Source: Acidobacteriaceae bacterium
GTDB taxonomy: Bacteria > Acidobacteriota > Terriglobia > Bryobacterales > Bryobacteraceae
DNA length: 64,000 bases
Direction: 5' to 3'
Assembly (NCBI GenBank): GCA_019240405.1
Contig: JAFAYL010000038.1
Location: forward strand, 62,001-126,000
The notes under the pieces were generated by a model. That model made no database searches, was not told the origin of the DNA, and saw nothing but the letters and a program-made list of their open reading frames with translations. Positions 18,419-27,234 of this stretch are shown one piece after another; the first letter of the stretch is position 1; each line of letters starts with the position of its first letter. The position numbers and the translations under genes were made by a program.

Positions 18419-19732
18419 TTAGACGGGATCTTTTAAACACTTCGCCACAATTAAGGTCATGTCATCGTACTGCTCGTTTGGGCTGAACTGCCGAACGGCA
18501 TCAACGACAGATGTGATGATCCTGCTTGGTGCCAACTCTCGATTCTTCTCGAGAGCTTCGATCAGGCGCTGTTCTCCGAACTCCTCTCCGGCATCGTTGA
18601 AAGATTCCGTTATGCCATCGCTGTAAAACACAAGCACGTCTTCTGGCTTCAGGCGGCATTCCTTAATCGAGCAATCCCATTCCTTGAAAAGGCCCACTAC
18701 AGTGCAGGTGGAATGGAGTCTCTCGATCTTGCTGTCGTTTCGAAGAATCAGCGCGGCGGGATGACCGCAATTGGAGTAGCGCAATCGCCCTGTCATGTCG
18801 TCGTATTCCGCAAAGAACAAACTAGCGTAGGCGCTGTCAACTGTGTTTTCGTAGAAGAGCTTATTGACGGAGCGCAATAAGCGCTCGGGCTCATCTAACG
18901 CGATAGCAGATTGGCTGCGAAGATTGGCCTGGAGATTGGCCATAAGTAGCGCGCCAGCGATTCCCTTACCGGAGATATCGGCGATCACGAAGCCGAACCG
19001 GTCGCGTCCGAGATCGAGGAAATCGTGATAATCGCCGCCCACTTGGCGGGCCTGGATACACGCACCTGCATATTCGAGAGTTTGTATAGACGGAAGCGTT
19101 TGCGGAAAGAGCCGGCCCTGCACTTGCCGGGCGATCTCGAGTTCTTGCGCGGCGCTGCGCTCAGCTTCGAGTTTCTCAGCCATCCGGCGGCGTTGTGCTT
19201 CGATTTCGCGATTCACCTCGTCGAAGCCAATCAGTGAAAAGGTGTTCCCGTCGATGTCCTTAAAGCGCGTGAATATGCCACCCCAGACGGGGAGGTGCTC
19301 TCCAGTCGTTTCAGGAGGAATATTCGAATTCGAATGGGGAACGGGGCGCTCATATTTGACACGCCTGAGCCGAGGCGTGAAGAGGAAGCGAACGCCACGT
19401 CTGCGCCATTCTTCAAATTTGGCAGGCAGGTCCTCCGTGACAAAAACGATTCCGGTAGAACGGCCGATGAGGTTGTACTCCTTGGAATCGTGCGAGGGAG
19501 TGACCAGCGAGAGGACGGTGCTCCCGTCGGGCGGCGCAACGGCGATCCATCGTTGGCCCGATTGGAGCTTTGCATCGAAAGCCAGATGGAATCCGAGCTG
19601 CTCCACATAGAACCGCAAGGCTCGATCCTGATCCCGGACAAAAACATTGATCGCGTGGATGCCTAGAAATGGACTTTGTGGATCGGCCCAGACGGTGTCG
19701 TTAGCTCGCTTCGGTCGATCGAGGTCGGCCAT
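18419..19732 (-). CDS. Glyoxalase(VOC)-SpoIIE PP2C phosphatase fusion protein
   Basis: A 437-residue two-domain cytoplasmic protein. Residues about 22-165 form a glyoxalase/bleomycin-resistance (VOC) fold with INVFVRDQDRALRFYVEQLG at the start and a typical DIDGNTFSLIGF end strand. A charged coiled coil links it to a SpoIIE/RsbU-type PP2C phosphatase at about 195-433. The phosphatase metal motifs are intact: GGDYHDF, DISGKGIAGALLMA, NCGHPAALIL, FYSDGITESF and YDDMTLIV. SpoIIE/RsbU phosphatases usually dephosphorylate anti-anti-sigma factors, and their N-terminal domain senses the signal. Here the VOC domain could be that sensor, binding a small ligand or metal. No anti-sigma partner gene is adjacent. 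Confidence 0.88.
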   Translation of the reverse strand: MADLDRPKRANDTVWADPQSPFLGIHAINVFVRDQDRALRFYVEQLGFHLAFDAKLQSGQRWIAVAPPDGSTVLSLVTPSHDSKEYNLIGRSTGIVFVTEDLPAKFEEWRRRGVRFLFTPRLRRVKYERPVPHSNSNIPPETTGEHLPVWGGIFTRFKDIDGNTFSLIGFDEVNREIEAQRRRMAEKLEAERSAAQELEIARQVQGRLFPQTLPSIQTLEYAGACIQARQVGGDYHDFLDLGRDRFGFVIADISGKGIAGALLMANLQANLRSQSAIALDEPERLLRSVNKLFYENTVDSAYASLFFAEYDDMTGRLRYSNCGHPAALILRNDSKIERLHSTCTVVGLFKEWDCSIKECRLKPEDVLVFYSDGITESFNDAGEEFGEQRLIEALEKNRELAPSRIITSVVDAVRQFSPNEQYDDMTLIVAKCLKDPV

Positions 19733-19798
19733 GGGAGCGATTATAAAGTTTCGATTAGCGGTTAGGCCGGCGAGAGACTTGGCCGGCGCACAGGTACT

Positions 19799-20113
19799 CT
19801 AAGGCGCGCCCGAGGCGGAAAGGATTTTTGCAGTTTCAGTTTTGGTGGGTTTTCGCGCCGGACGGTCGGCCGCGCGCGGCTTGATATCGTTATAAAAAAC
19901 GAAATAGAACTGGCCTTCCCAGTAAACTTTTAGCGTGTTTTCGTTGAAACCATCGCCGCAGAAGGCCAATTCCGCGCCTTGCGGAAGATGGGTAATAGCT
20001 CCGAGGTCCACGCGTCCGTCCGCACCATAACAGGCCTGGATGGCGGGAATGTCGTCTATCAAACGATAGTGGGAATTGAAAGAGGCACTACGCGGTGCAT
20101 TTTGCTTATACAT
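19799..20113 (-). CDS. Hypothetical protein, 104 residues
   Basis: I do not recognise this protein. It has no signal peptide or membrane segment. The middle (LPQGAELAFCGDGFNEN, then LKVYWEGQFYFVFYNDI) suggests a small beta fold, and the tail is Lys/Arg-rich. An excellent ribosome binding site (AAAAGGAGG) lies 6 bases before the ATG at 20113, which fixes the start and indicates strong translation. Confidence 0.65.
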   Translation of the reverse strand: MYKQNAPRSASFNSHYRLIDDIPAIQACYGADGRVDLGAITHLPQGAELAFCGDGFNENTLKVYWEGQFYFVFYNDIKPRAADRPARKPTKTETAKILSASGAP

Positions 20114-20270
20114 GATGCGCCTCCTTTTCAAATAGCGACGTCAACAACAGAAATTAAGTTCTGTTAGGTTAAAACAATTCTACCTGAAAACTCGCAAAAA
20201 TCACCGAAATTTTACACGCGTCCAACTACAAGTACGCCGAGCATCTCTATGATGGTTAGCTGCTAACGTC

Positions 20271-21095
20271 GTGATCGTAACCGTTGCCCTAAGTGTTTTT
20301 CTGGTAATTGCGGAAATGCCGACTCCCGCGAGGGACGATGACCTGCTGGAACAAGGGTATAAGGACATGTACAATCTTGCGTTCAATGAAGCGCATGAAG
20401 TGTTCCAGCGATGGGAGATAAATCATCCAGCAGATCCGCTGGGACCGGCTTCGGATGCGGCCGCGTATCTCTTTTCAGAGTTCCACCGGCTGAACATCCT
20501 GCAATCGGAATTTTTCGTGAACGATTCAAGTTTCTTTCACCGAAATACCGGGAATCCGGATCCGAGAGTCAAGCGTGAATTTCAGGCCGCGTTGAATCGC
20601 AGCCGCACGCTGGCCGAAGCAATTTTGCAACGCTCGCCAGACGACAGAGCAGCGCTGTTCGCGATTGTTCTGCGGCTAGGGTTGCAAGCCGATTACACGG
20701 CGCTTATTGAGAAGCGGTATTTGGCGTCTTTGGATGATGTGAAACAGGCGCGCAGCGTCGCCGAACAGCTTCTTGCGCGCTACCCCGACTGCTATGACGC
20801 GTATCTCGCCATAGGAGTGGAGAATTACCTCCTGAGTTTGAAACCGGCTCCGGTTCGATGGTTACTGCGAATGCGGGGCGCAGAGACAGACAAAACTTTG
20901 GGGCTAGCAAAGCTTCAGTTGACGGCGGAAAAGGGCCATTATCTCGCGCCGTATGCAGAATTGTTACTTGCTGTCGCGGCGTTGCGGGATAAAAGGAACG
21001 GCGATGCTCAGCGGATCTTGGCGGATTTGGCGGCACGATTTCCGAGAAATGAACTGTATCGCACGGAGCTGCAGAAAGCCCGGGAGGGGACATGA
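20271..21095 (+). CDS. TPR-like hypothetical protein with N-terminal signal or anchor
   Basis: A 274-residue alpha-helical protein. The GTG start is followed by a hydrophobic segment (about 2-15) that may be a signal peptide. The rest is built from helix pairs of tetratricopeptide type, for example LAFNEAHEVFQRWEINHPAD near residue 36 and DDVKQARSVAEQLLARYPD near 155, closing with RILADLAARFPRNELYR. It probably serves as a protein-binding scaffold, partner unknown. It overlaps the downstream FAD oxidoreductase by 4 bases, so the two are coupled. No ATG alternative exists upstream in this frame. Confidence 0.7.
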   Translation: MIVTVALSVFLVIAEMPTPARDDDLLEQGYKDMYNLAFNEAHEVFQRWEINHPADPLGPASDAAAYLFSEFHRLNILQSEFFVNDSSFFHRNTGNPDPRVKREFQAALNRSRTLAEAILQRSPDDRAALFAIVLRLGLQADYTALIEKRYLASLDDVKQARSVAEQLLARYPDCYDAYLAIGVENYLLSLKPAPVRWLLRMRGAETDKTLGLAKLQLTAEKGHYLAPYAELLLAVAALRDKRNGDAQRILADLAARFPRNELYRTELQKAREGT

Positions 21096-22174
21096 GCTTG
21101 GCGCCCGACGTGCTGATCGTTGGAGCCGGCCCGGCAGGAATCGCAACTGCGCTTGCCCTTCATCGCGCGGGTTTTGCAGTCGCCGTAACCGATTGCGCCT
21201 GTCCTCCAGTAGACAAAGTGTGCGGGGAAGGGCTGCTACCAGATAGTATTGCCGCGCTAAATGAACTTGGAGTGACTATTCCCGTCGGCGTGGGGTTCGG
21301 ATTCAGAGGCGTCCGTTTTATCGATGGGGAACTGTCTGCGACCGCTGATTTCACGCGCGGTACTGGAATTGGTTTACGTAGGACCGTTCTGCACGCGTTG
21401 CTGATCGAGCACGCGCTGAAGGCCGGTATTTCCTTCGCCTGGGGGCAGCGGGGAACACGGCTCGCGAAGCAAGGGGTCTTGTTCAATGGCGAGATAGTGA
21501 GGCCGAAGCTCGTGGTGGGCGCGGACGGTCAGAACTCGAAGATCAGAAAGGATGCGGGCTTTGGCCGCGCGAGGCGTGAAGCGAGACGATTTGGATTCCG
21601 TCGGCATTACAAGATTGCGCCGTGGTCAGCCTATGCCGAGTTGCATTGGGGCCAGCGATGCCAGCTTTATGTCACTCCTGTTTCTGAAAGCGAGGTGGGA
21701 ATTGCGTTTCTTTCGCGTAATTCGAAGCTGCGTTTGAGAGATGCACTGGCTGATTTCCCTGCTGTCCGCGAGAGGCTTGGAAGAGCTCACGCTTGTTCGG
21801 CGGAAGCCGGCGGGGTAACGGTTTCACGGCGCCTAGATCGGGTATGCAGCGACCGCGTGGCGCTGGTGGGAGACGCTTCTGGATCCGTCGATGCGATTAC
21901 CGCTGAAGGCATGGGCTTGTCGTTCAGGCAAGCCATCGCTCTGTCCCATGCATTTAAATCTGGAGATCTTTCCGAATACGAACGAGCCCATCGAGCGCTT
22001 CGACGTCGACCGGCATTTATGGAATCAGCGATGCTTACGTTAGCCCGGCATGACGCACTCCGCAGGCGAGCCTTGGCACTCCTCGCCCGATATCCCGAAC
22101 TTTTCGCGCGCATTTTGGCGATTCACGTAGGGGCTGCTTCATTGGGCGATCCAGTGATTCGAGCCGCAGCTTAG
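21092..22174 (+). CDS. FAD-dependent oxidoreductase (geranylgeranyl-reductase / UbiH-like)
   Basis: A 360-residue flavoprotein of the geranylgeranyl reductase/FixC/UbiH group. The FAD dinucleotide motif VGAGPAGIATALALHRAG is at residues 10-27. The motif VCGEGLLPDS near residue 45 is typical of members linked to isoprenoid reduction or to polyketide tailoring. The second FAD motif is GDASGSVDAITAEGMGLSF near 260. It probably reduces or hydroxylates a lipid-like substrate at the membrane. No polyketide synthase or prenyl gene is nearby, so the substrate cannot be named. Coupled to the preceding TPR gene by an ATGA overlap, and its stop overlaps bshB1 tail to tail by 4 bases. Confidence 0.85.
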   Translation: MSLAPDVLIVGAGPAGIATALALHRAGFAVAVTDCACPPVDKVCGEGLLPDSIAALNELGVTIPVGVGFGFRGVRFIDGELSATADFTRGTGIGLRRTVLHALLIEHALKAGISFAWGQRGTRLAKQGVLFNGEIVRPKLVVGADGQNSKIRKDAGFGRARREARRFGFRRHYKIAPWSAYAELHWGQRCQLYVTPVSESEVGIAFLSRNSKLRLRDALADFPAVRERLGRAHACSAEAGGVTVSRRLDRVCSDRVALVGDASGSVDAITAEGMGLSFRQAIALSHAFKSGDLSEYERAHRALRRRPAFMESAMLTLARHDALRRRALALLARYPELFARILAIHVGAASLGDPVIRAAA

Positions 22175-22914
22175 ATGCTGCGTATGGGCATGCTGACAAT
22201 ATCATCGATTTGGATGCACTCCTTCAAGGAAAAGGGCTCGCCATACTTTGCGCCGATCAGGTTGCCATAGAACCGAGCAATGGCGGCCAGGCGCTCTTGT
22301 ATTTCCTGATGGGAAGGGAAGAGATCCGAAGCCTCATCGCTATCCCCGTATTGCGAAGCGTAGCTTAGGAGCGCGGCCATACGGCGCTCGAACTGGCGCG
22401 AAATATCGACGACAAACGATGGAGTAACGTTTGCATAAACAGACGAGTACAAAATTTTGAACGGGCGGTGTGGAGGCGTGTCTTCTTCGAGCCGAGTGAG
22501 GCCGGCGAGAAATGAGGCTTCGTAGCCGATTTCAGAAGCTCGGTAATGATCGGGATGGCGGCCGGCCCAGTAGGGAAGGATGAGGACATGAGGGCGGAGA
22601 CGGCGGACGACACCCGCGAGAGTCATGCGAGCGGTAATCGTATTTTCGAGACGCGCATCGGGCCAGCGAAGATTCTGGCGCCAGGCAACGAGCAGGTGTT
22701 CCGCCGCGTTTTTAGATTCCTTGATACGAAGCTCGGGCGTGCCGCGGCTGCCCATATCCCCTGCGGTCAGATCGAGAATGCCGGTTCGATAACCCATTTC
22801 AGCCATGCGGATGAGAGTGCCGCCGCATGTTTGCTCGACGTCATCGGGATGCGCGGCGATAGCCAGAACGTCGAGAGGGCGTGTGTTTTCGAACGGTTCG
22901 TTCGGATCGTGCAT
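22171..22914 (-). CDS. bshB1: PIG-L deacetylase, probable bacillithiol biosynthesis deacetylase BshB1
   Basis: A 247-residue zinc deacetylase of the LmbE/PIG-L family. Zinc and catalytic motifs are AAHPDDVE (near 17-24) and GRHPDHYRAS (near 119). The segment GDMGSRGTPELRIKES is characteristic of BshB1, which deacetylates GlcNAc-malate in bacillithiol synthesis. Length also fits. The other bsh genes are not in the window, so the assignment relies on motif similarity. It is the last gene of a five-gene minus-strand operon and follows the rhomboid gene by 9 bases. If correct, the organism uses bacillithiol rather than glutathione as main thiol. Confidence 0.8.
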   Translation of the reverse strand: MHDPNEPFENTRPLDVLAIAAHPDDVEQTCGGTLIRMAEMGYRTGILDLTAGDMGSRGTPELRIKESKNAAEHLLVAWRQNLRWPDARLENTITARMTLAGVVRRLRPHVLILPYWAGRHPDHYRASEIGYEASFLAGLTRLEEDTPPHRPFKILYSSVYANVTPSFVVDISRQFERRMAALLSYASQYGDSDEASDLFPSHQEIQERLAAIARFYGNLIGAKYGEPFSLKECIQIDDIVSMPIRSI

Positions 22915-22923
22915 GAACCAGCC

Positions 22924-23574
22924 TCAGAAGGAATAGCGCGGCCGATTGCCCAGAAAGGCGCGAACGAACAGGATGCCCGCGAGGAATCCTCCGACGTGAG
23001 CAAACCAGGCAATGCCCTGCGCCTGCGAGACACTGCTGAGCGACCCCAATCCACTGAGCAACTGAATGGCGAACCAATAGATGAGCATGAAAGCGGCCGG
23101 AATCTGAATTGTTGTTATGAAGAAGATAATGAACACTAGTGTCACGACTCGAACGCGTGGGTAAAGGATGAGGAACGCACCCATTACACCCGCAATAGCG
23201 CCGCTCGCGCCGATGGTGGGTATCGGACTGCCTAGGCTAGTGACGAATTGAACCATTGCAGATGCGATACCGCTGATCAGATAAAAAATCAGGAATCGCG
23301 CGGAACCCATGGCCTCCTCGATGTGGGAGCCGAACACCCATAAAAACCACATGTTGCCGAGGAGATGGAGCCAGCCTCCGTGCAGGAACATAGACGTGAC
23401 GAAGCTCGTGAGGCGGAGCTGGTCCGGGACGAGCGCGTAGTGCTCCACGAAGCGATCGCGCAGATAAATGGGTTGGGCCATCTCAAACAGGAAGCACAAA
23501 AGATTCACAGCAATGATGAGCAGAGTCATCACAGGTGTCGATTTTCGATAAAGAAGAGCGCGAAGAGGAATCAT
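22924..23574 (-). CDS. Rhomboid family intramembrane serine protease
   Basis: A 216-residue polytopic membrane protein. The catalytic Ser is in GASGA (Ser124) and the catalytic His in AHVGGF (His193). The conserved loop HGGWLHLLGNMWFLWVFG (residues 65-82) with the oxyanion-site His and Asn is intact, so it should be active. Six membrane segments are apparent. Substrates are unknown. Its ATG overlaps the stop of the sugar kinase gene by 4 bases. Confidence 0.93.
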   Translation of the reverse strand: MIPLRALLYRKSTPVMTLLIIAVNLLCFLFEMAQPIYLRDRFVEHYALVPDQLRLTSFVTSMFLHGGWLHLLGNMWFLWVFGSHIEEAMGSARFLIFYLISGIASAMVQFVTSLGSPIPTIGASGAIAGVMGAFLILYPRVRVVTLVFIIFFITTIQIPAAFMLIYWFAIQLLSGLGSLSSVSQAQGIAWFAHVGGFLAGILFVRAFLGNRPRYSF

Positions 23575-24581
23575 CCGTGGGGAGACGCGGTCTGAGCGAG
23601 TTTTGCGCCGAAACGGCTGGAAATAGCGGGAGCATGGCGACGGCCGATTTGATGACCCGAGGCGCGCGCAATCAAGGCATCAACTTCGGCGCGGGCCGGA
23701 ATTTTTCCACGAGCGCCGATCGCCGTACAATTCAGAGCCGCCGCGGCGTTCGAAAAATCGAGAGCCTTCTGGAGCGGCATTTGATGGAGCATGGCGCAGC
23801 AGAAAGCGCCATGGAAAACGTCTCCGGCCCCAGTCGTGTCCGCACATGACACTTCGAAAGCGGGCGAGTAAGCCCAAGAGCCTCGTTCGAACGCGAGGGA
23901 ACCGCGATCTCCGAGTGTCATTGCAGCGATCCTCAGGCCGTATTCGCGCTGCAGACGGGGCAAGGCGATAAAAGGATCCTCTTCACCGGTCCATTTTTTC
24001 GGCCAGGAGGAGCTAGCGACAAGGTAATCGACATTCTCGAGCACGCGGTCAAAACCAGGATAGACGGTATCAACATCAAGCGAAACGGGAATGCCTTGCT
24101 GGCGCGCCAGCGACGCTGCATGCGAGGCGGCGTCAACATCGTAACCATCGATGTGCAGCAGTTTTGCTGAACGGATGGCTTCAGGCTTGATGTCGGAAGG
24201 CGCTAAACGTAAACAATCGGCACGATGCCATAGAACCGTGCGCTCGCCCGTGCGCTGGTCAATCAGAATGTATGCGGTTTGGTTGGGGCATTCGCGCCGC
24301 ACGATCAGATCGGAGATATCGACGCCAGTCGCTTCGAGGCTTTGACGCTGAACATTTCCGCGGATATCGTCGCCAATCGTGCCGATGTACTTGGCACGAA
24401 GCCCCAGTTTCACGCAGGCCACGATGGCGGTGGCGACCTGGCCACCGGGGCTGAGCAATTCCTGACCGTAGGCTATTTTGCCAGCGTAGGAGGGGAATTC
24501 CGGCAGCAGAAGAAGGGTGTCGGTAGCGTTCAGACCGATCCCGAGAACGTCGAACCCTGAAGGCTTCGCCAGAGAGGTCAC
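23571..24581 (-). CDS. PfkB family carbohydrate kinase
   Basis: A 336-residue ribokinase-type sugar kinase. The N-terminal substrate region has GGQVATAIVACVKLG (about 47-61), and the C-terminal motif CADTTGAGDVFHGAF near residue 250 provides the anion hole and catalytic Asp. It should phosphorylate a sugar or nucleoside with ATP. The exact substrate is unclear. The start is a GTG at 24581, 13 bases after the methyltransferase stop, and its end overlaps the rhomboid gene by 4 bases. About 30 residues at the C-terminus look unstructured. Confidence 0.88.
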   Translation of the reverse strand: MTSLAKPSGFDVLGIGLNATDTLLLLPEFPSYAGKIAYGQELLSPGGQVATAIVACVKLGLRAKYIGTIGDDIRGNVQRQSLEATGVDISDLIVRRECPNQTAYILIDQRTGERTVLWHRADCLRLAPSDIKPEAIRSAKLLHIDGYDVDAASHAASLARQQGIPVSLDVDTVYPGFDRVLENVDYLVASSSWPKKWTGEEDPFIALPRLQREYGLRIAAMTLGDRGSLAFERGSWAYSPAFEVSCADTTGAGDVFHGAFCCAMLHQMPLQKALDFSNAAAALNCTAIGARGKIPARAEVDALIARASGHQIGRRHAPAISSRFGAKLAQTASPHG

Positions 24582-24594
24582 GTGGCGAATCGGC

Positions 24595-25182
24595 CTATTT
24601 CTTCACGATCGAATTCGGTACCTGATAAAGGTAAATGGTATGCGTTACGCCGTGGCGTCCTTCGGATGCAGATGCGTCCATAGGTTTCCAGCCCGGGATG
24701 GGATAGTCATAGGACACCACGCGCGTGTTCGGACGCAAATAGCGCTCCAGGTTGGGCCGCAGGCTTTCATTCGCAGCAGTCGCTAGATAGAGCGTCACTA
24801 CATCGGCGGGGCTGAGATCCGTCTGCATAAAATCCCCGTGAACGATTTTCACCTGGTCCTCCAGACCATGTTTCTTCACGTTATCGACGGCAGTCTTCGC
24901 GAGGTGTTCTGAAATCTCGATGCCGACGGCCTTCACTCTATACTTTTCGGCGGCAGCGATGAGAATGCGCCCGTCTCCGCAGCCGAGATCATAAAGCGTC
25001 TCGCCCGGCTTGAGGTTTGCCATATTCAGCATTTTGTCAACGGCATGCCCGGGCGAAGTGACAAACGGCGCGAGGTTATTTTTGAATTCGGACAGATTAC
25101 GCCGCTGACCGAAACCGGCGATTGCCGAAGCGAAAAACACAGTGGAGATCAGAATGCCGAAGCGAAGCATCCGAAATCTCAT
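24595..25182 (-). CDS. Exported or anchored class I SAM-dependent methyltransferase
   Basis: A 195-residue Rossmann methyltransferase with SAM motif I YDLGCGDGRILIAAAE near residue 62 and the acidic end of the next strand in VGIEIS. The N-terminus (MRFRMLRFGILISTVFFASAIAGFG) is a signal peptide or anchor, odd for a SAM enzyme, whose cofactor is cytoplasmic. An anchored cytoplasmic orientation is more likely. GGAGA 8 bases before 25182 decides the start. Similar proteins in Acidobacteria are annotated only as methyltransferases, so the substrate is unknown. Confidence 0.8.
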   Translation of the reverse strand: MRFRMLRFGILISTVFFASAIAGFGQRRNLSEFKNNLAPFVTSPGHAVDKMLNMANLKPGETLYDLGCGDGRILIAAAEKYRVKAVGIEISEHLAKTAVDNVKKHGLEDQVKIVHGDFMQTDLSPADVVTLYLATAANESLRPNLERYLRPNTRVVSYDYPIPGWKPMDASASEGRHGVTHTIYLYQVPNSIVKK

Positions 25183-25210
25183 AGATGATTCTCCCTGAAC
25201 CCCTTTTAGC

Positions 25211-26509
25211 TTATCGCGATCTACCACTCACGACTGACGCTACGGCGTGCTGCCGCTTTGCGCGTAGGATACGCGACATCATCTCGGTGGTTGAAAGCCA
25301 GAGGTCGCGCGGGCGCGAGATGGTGTACTCCGTGCCCTTGAACAGGCGTATGGCGTGGCTGATCGAATCTCTCCACGGCACCGCCTGCGGGTTCAAATTA
25401 TAGTTCATGTAGAACACGGGACACTCTACATTTCCGATGCGCCGGAGGTCATCTTGGGGTACATCGGCATCGAGCATGGCTTTGGGACCGGCGAACACCA
25501 CGGCGTCAGGATGGCTGGGGTTGCCGATCTCTTTCTCGATCAGCGTTTCGAGAAAATCGGTTTCGCTGTGCTTTTGGCCGAGCTGCTGAAGCCGTACGGT
25601 GCCCAGTTTCATCTTTTCGAGGGCTTTTCCGAGGGCGGGATAATCAATTTGTTCCGCTGCATCCTGGCGATACAGGACGCGTTCCTCCTCCATATTGAAG
25701 GCGACGAGTGACAAACGCCCGATGTGGGGGTCGCGTTCGATAGCCTTCAAAATGCTGACTAGCGGATCCGTATCGATTCGTTGAAGCGCAGCGGAATTAG
25801 TCACTTGCGGCGCGAAGTTAACGAGAAGCTTAATGTCCAAATCATCCCCGCGCGGGGTAGGCGGGCGCACGAACGGCTCATTGATGAAGGGTTCGGCCGC
25901 GGTCTCAGCAATCTGATTTGGCCGGATGAAGAGCGCAATCGGCTTATCTCTGGGAGCTAAGGAGGCTTCTACGTCCCAGCTTGACGAGCAGATTCGTTCG
26001 GCACGATCACGCATAAGCCAGTCCACGTGATAATTGCCTTCTCCGAGATCCACGGCGCCGGAAAGCGAGGCATCTCCCTTAGAATTTTCCGGAATGGCGG
26101 GCACGCGGAAGTGCTGAACAAAGTAAGCCGGATGCACCTTGTCCTGGGTAGGATAGGCGCGGAAGATGACGGTCAGGAGCTGCTGGTCTCCCTCGAGCGA
26201 ATTAATCGGAATCGAGACATCGTAGCCGCTATGGAAGCGCAGGTCGAATCCGAGATCCGCCTTGCGCGGCGTTACGGCACACGGGAGATCCTTTCGAGCG
26301 TCACGTGATTCAAGGATTGTGAGATCCGAGGGCATGAGGCTGATGGGCTCGCCGGGTTGTGTGGGCTTGATCAGGAACTGCGGGAATGCAGACGGCAAGA
26401 AGACCGAGCCCAACAAGAGCAAGATGGCGGACCTGGAGGACGCAGCGGCCACGCGCGCATCGGACGACGCGCTATCAGGCGAACACGATCGTAATAACCG
26501 CGAAGCCAT
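25211..26509 (-). CDS. Uncharacterised exported protein with a possible vWA-like domain
   Basis: A 432-residue protein I cannot assign. The N-terminus has a hydrophobic stretch (ILLLLGSVFLPSAFP, about 28-42) consistent with a signal peptide after an unusually long, Arg/Ser-rich n-region. The first half is beta-rich. The second half (about 225-410) alternates strands and helices in the way of a vWA fold, with ILKAIERD, LVAFNMEE and AVVFAGPKAM. It ends with a segment containing FKGTEYTISRPRDLW, which I associate with a recurrent acidobacterial protein type of unknown role. A strong GGGGGA Shine-Dalgarno sequence precedes the ATG. It is the first gene of the operon that runs to bshB1. Confidence 0.7.
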   Translation of the reverse strand: MASRLLRSCSPDSASSDARVAAASSRSAILLLLGSVFLPSAFPQFLIKPTQPGEPISLMPSDLTILESRDARKDLPCAVTPRKADLGFDLRFHSGYDVSIPINSLEGDQQLLTVIFRAYPTQDKVHPAYFVQHFRVPAIPENSKGDASLSGAVDLGEGNYHVDWLMRDRAERICSSSWDVEASLAPRDKPIALFIRPNQIAETAAEPFINEPFVRPPTPRGDDLDIKLLVNFAPQVTNSAALQRIDTDPLVSILKAIERDPHIGRLSLVAFNMEEERVLYRQDAAEQIDYPALGKALEKMKLGTVRLQQLGQKHSETDFLETLIEKEIGNPSHPDAVVFAGPKAMLDADVPQDDLRRIGNVECPVFYMNYNLNPQAVPWRDSISHAIRLFKGTEYTISRPRDLWLSTTEMMSRILRAKRQHAVASVVSGRSR

Positions 26510-26704
26510 ATTCCCCCAAGTGGCTTATGTACGGAAGGCCCCGGGCGAGAACCCGGTAGTTCAATATTACCCCTACATTTGTGTATTGATCCAGCAAGAA
26601 ATTTCACCTGGTAACAAAAATCTGAATTTGTGAAGCGCGGAAACCGACGGGCGATCCCGACGTACCGGTACGTGGAAGCGTTGTTATGTTACAGTTCGAG
26701 CATT

Positions 26705-27208
26705 ATGGCTTCGCGAAGCGTTAATAAGGTCATTCTGATTGGAAATCTGGGTCGTGATGCCGAGACGAAATTCACGCCCTCTGGAGCCGCTGTCACGCGG
26801 TTTGCGATCGCGACGACACGAAGCTGGAAAGACCAGCAGACCAACGAATGGAAAGAAGAGACCAACTGGACAAACGTGGTGCTCTGGCGCCAGGAAAATC
26901 TCGCGAACTATCTTTCGAAAGGGAAACAGGTGTACGTTGAGGGTCGATTGCAGACGCGCAGCTATGACGATAAGGACGGCAAGAAAGTCTATACAACCGA
27001 GGTAATTGCCGAGGAAGTGATCCTTTTGGGCGGCCGAGCGGAGGGCGCGACTTCGGGATTTGAGAGCGGAGCGCCCGTGGGTGCGCGGTCGGCAGTTCCG
27101 GGCGGATCGATGGTTGCGGGACGAGGGAAAGGGGCAGGGGCGGGAGCACCGCCCGATGAAGATCAGTTCGGAGGCATGGGCGTCACGGACGATGACGTGC
27201 CGTTTTGA
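26705..27208 (+). CDS. ssb: Single-stranded DNA-binding protein
   Basis: A 167-residue SSB that protects single-stranded DNA in replication and repair. The OB fold occupies about residues 1-110, beginning MASRSVNKVILIGNLGRDAE and including the conserved VEGRLQTRSY strand. A Gly/Ala/Pro-rich linker follows. The last residues DDDVPF form the acidic tip that recruits partner proteins. The ATG at 26705 is chosen because the family N-terminus starts there. The gene is alone, diverging from the secreted protein at 26509. Confidence 0.96.
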   Translation: MASRSVNKVILIGNLGRDAETKFTPSGAAVTRFAIATTRSWKDQQTNEWKEETNWTNVVLWRQENLANYLSKGKQVYVEGRLQTRSYDDKDGKKVYTTEVIAEEVILLGGRAEGATSGFESGAPVGARSAVPGGSMVAGRGKGAGAGAPPDEDQFGGMGVTDDDVPF

Positions 27209-27234
27209 CGGCGAGCCCGCGTCAAGATCGTCCC

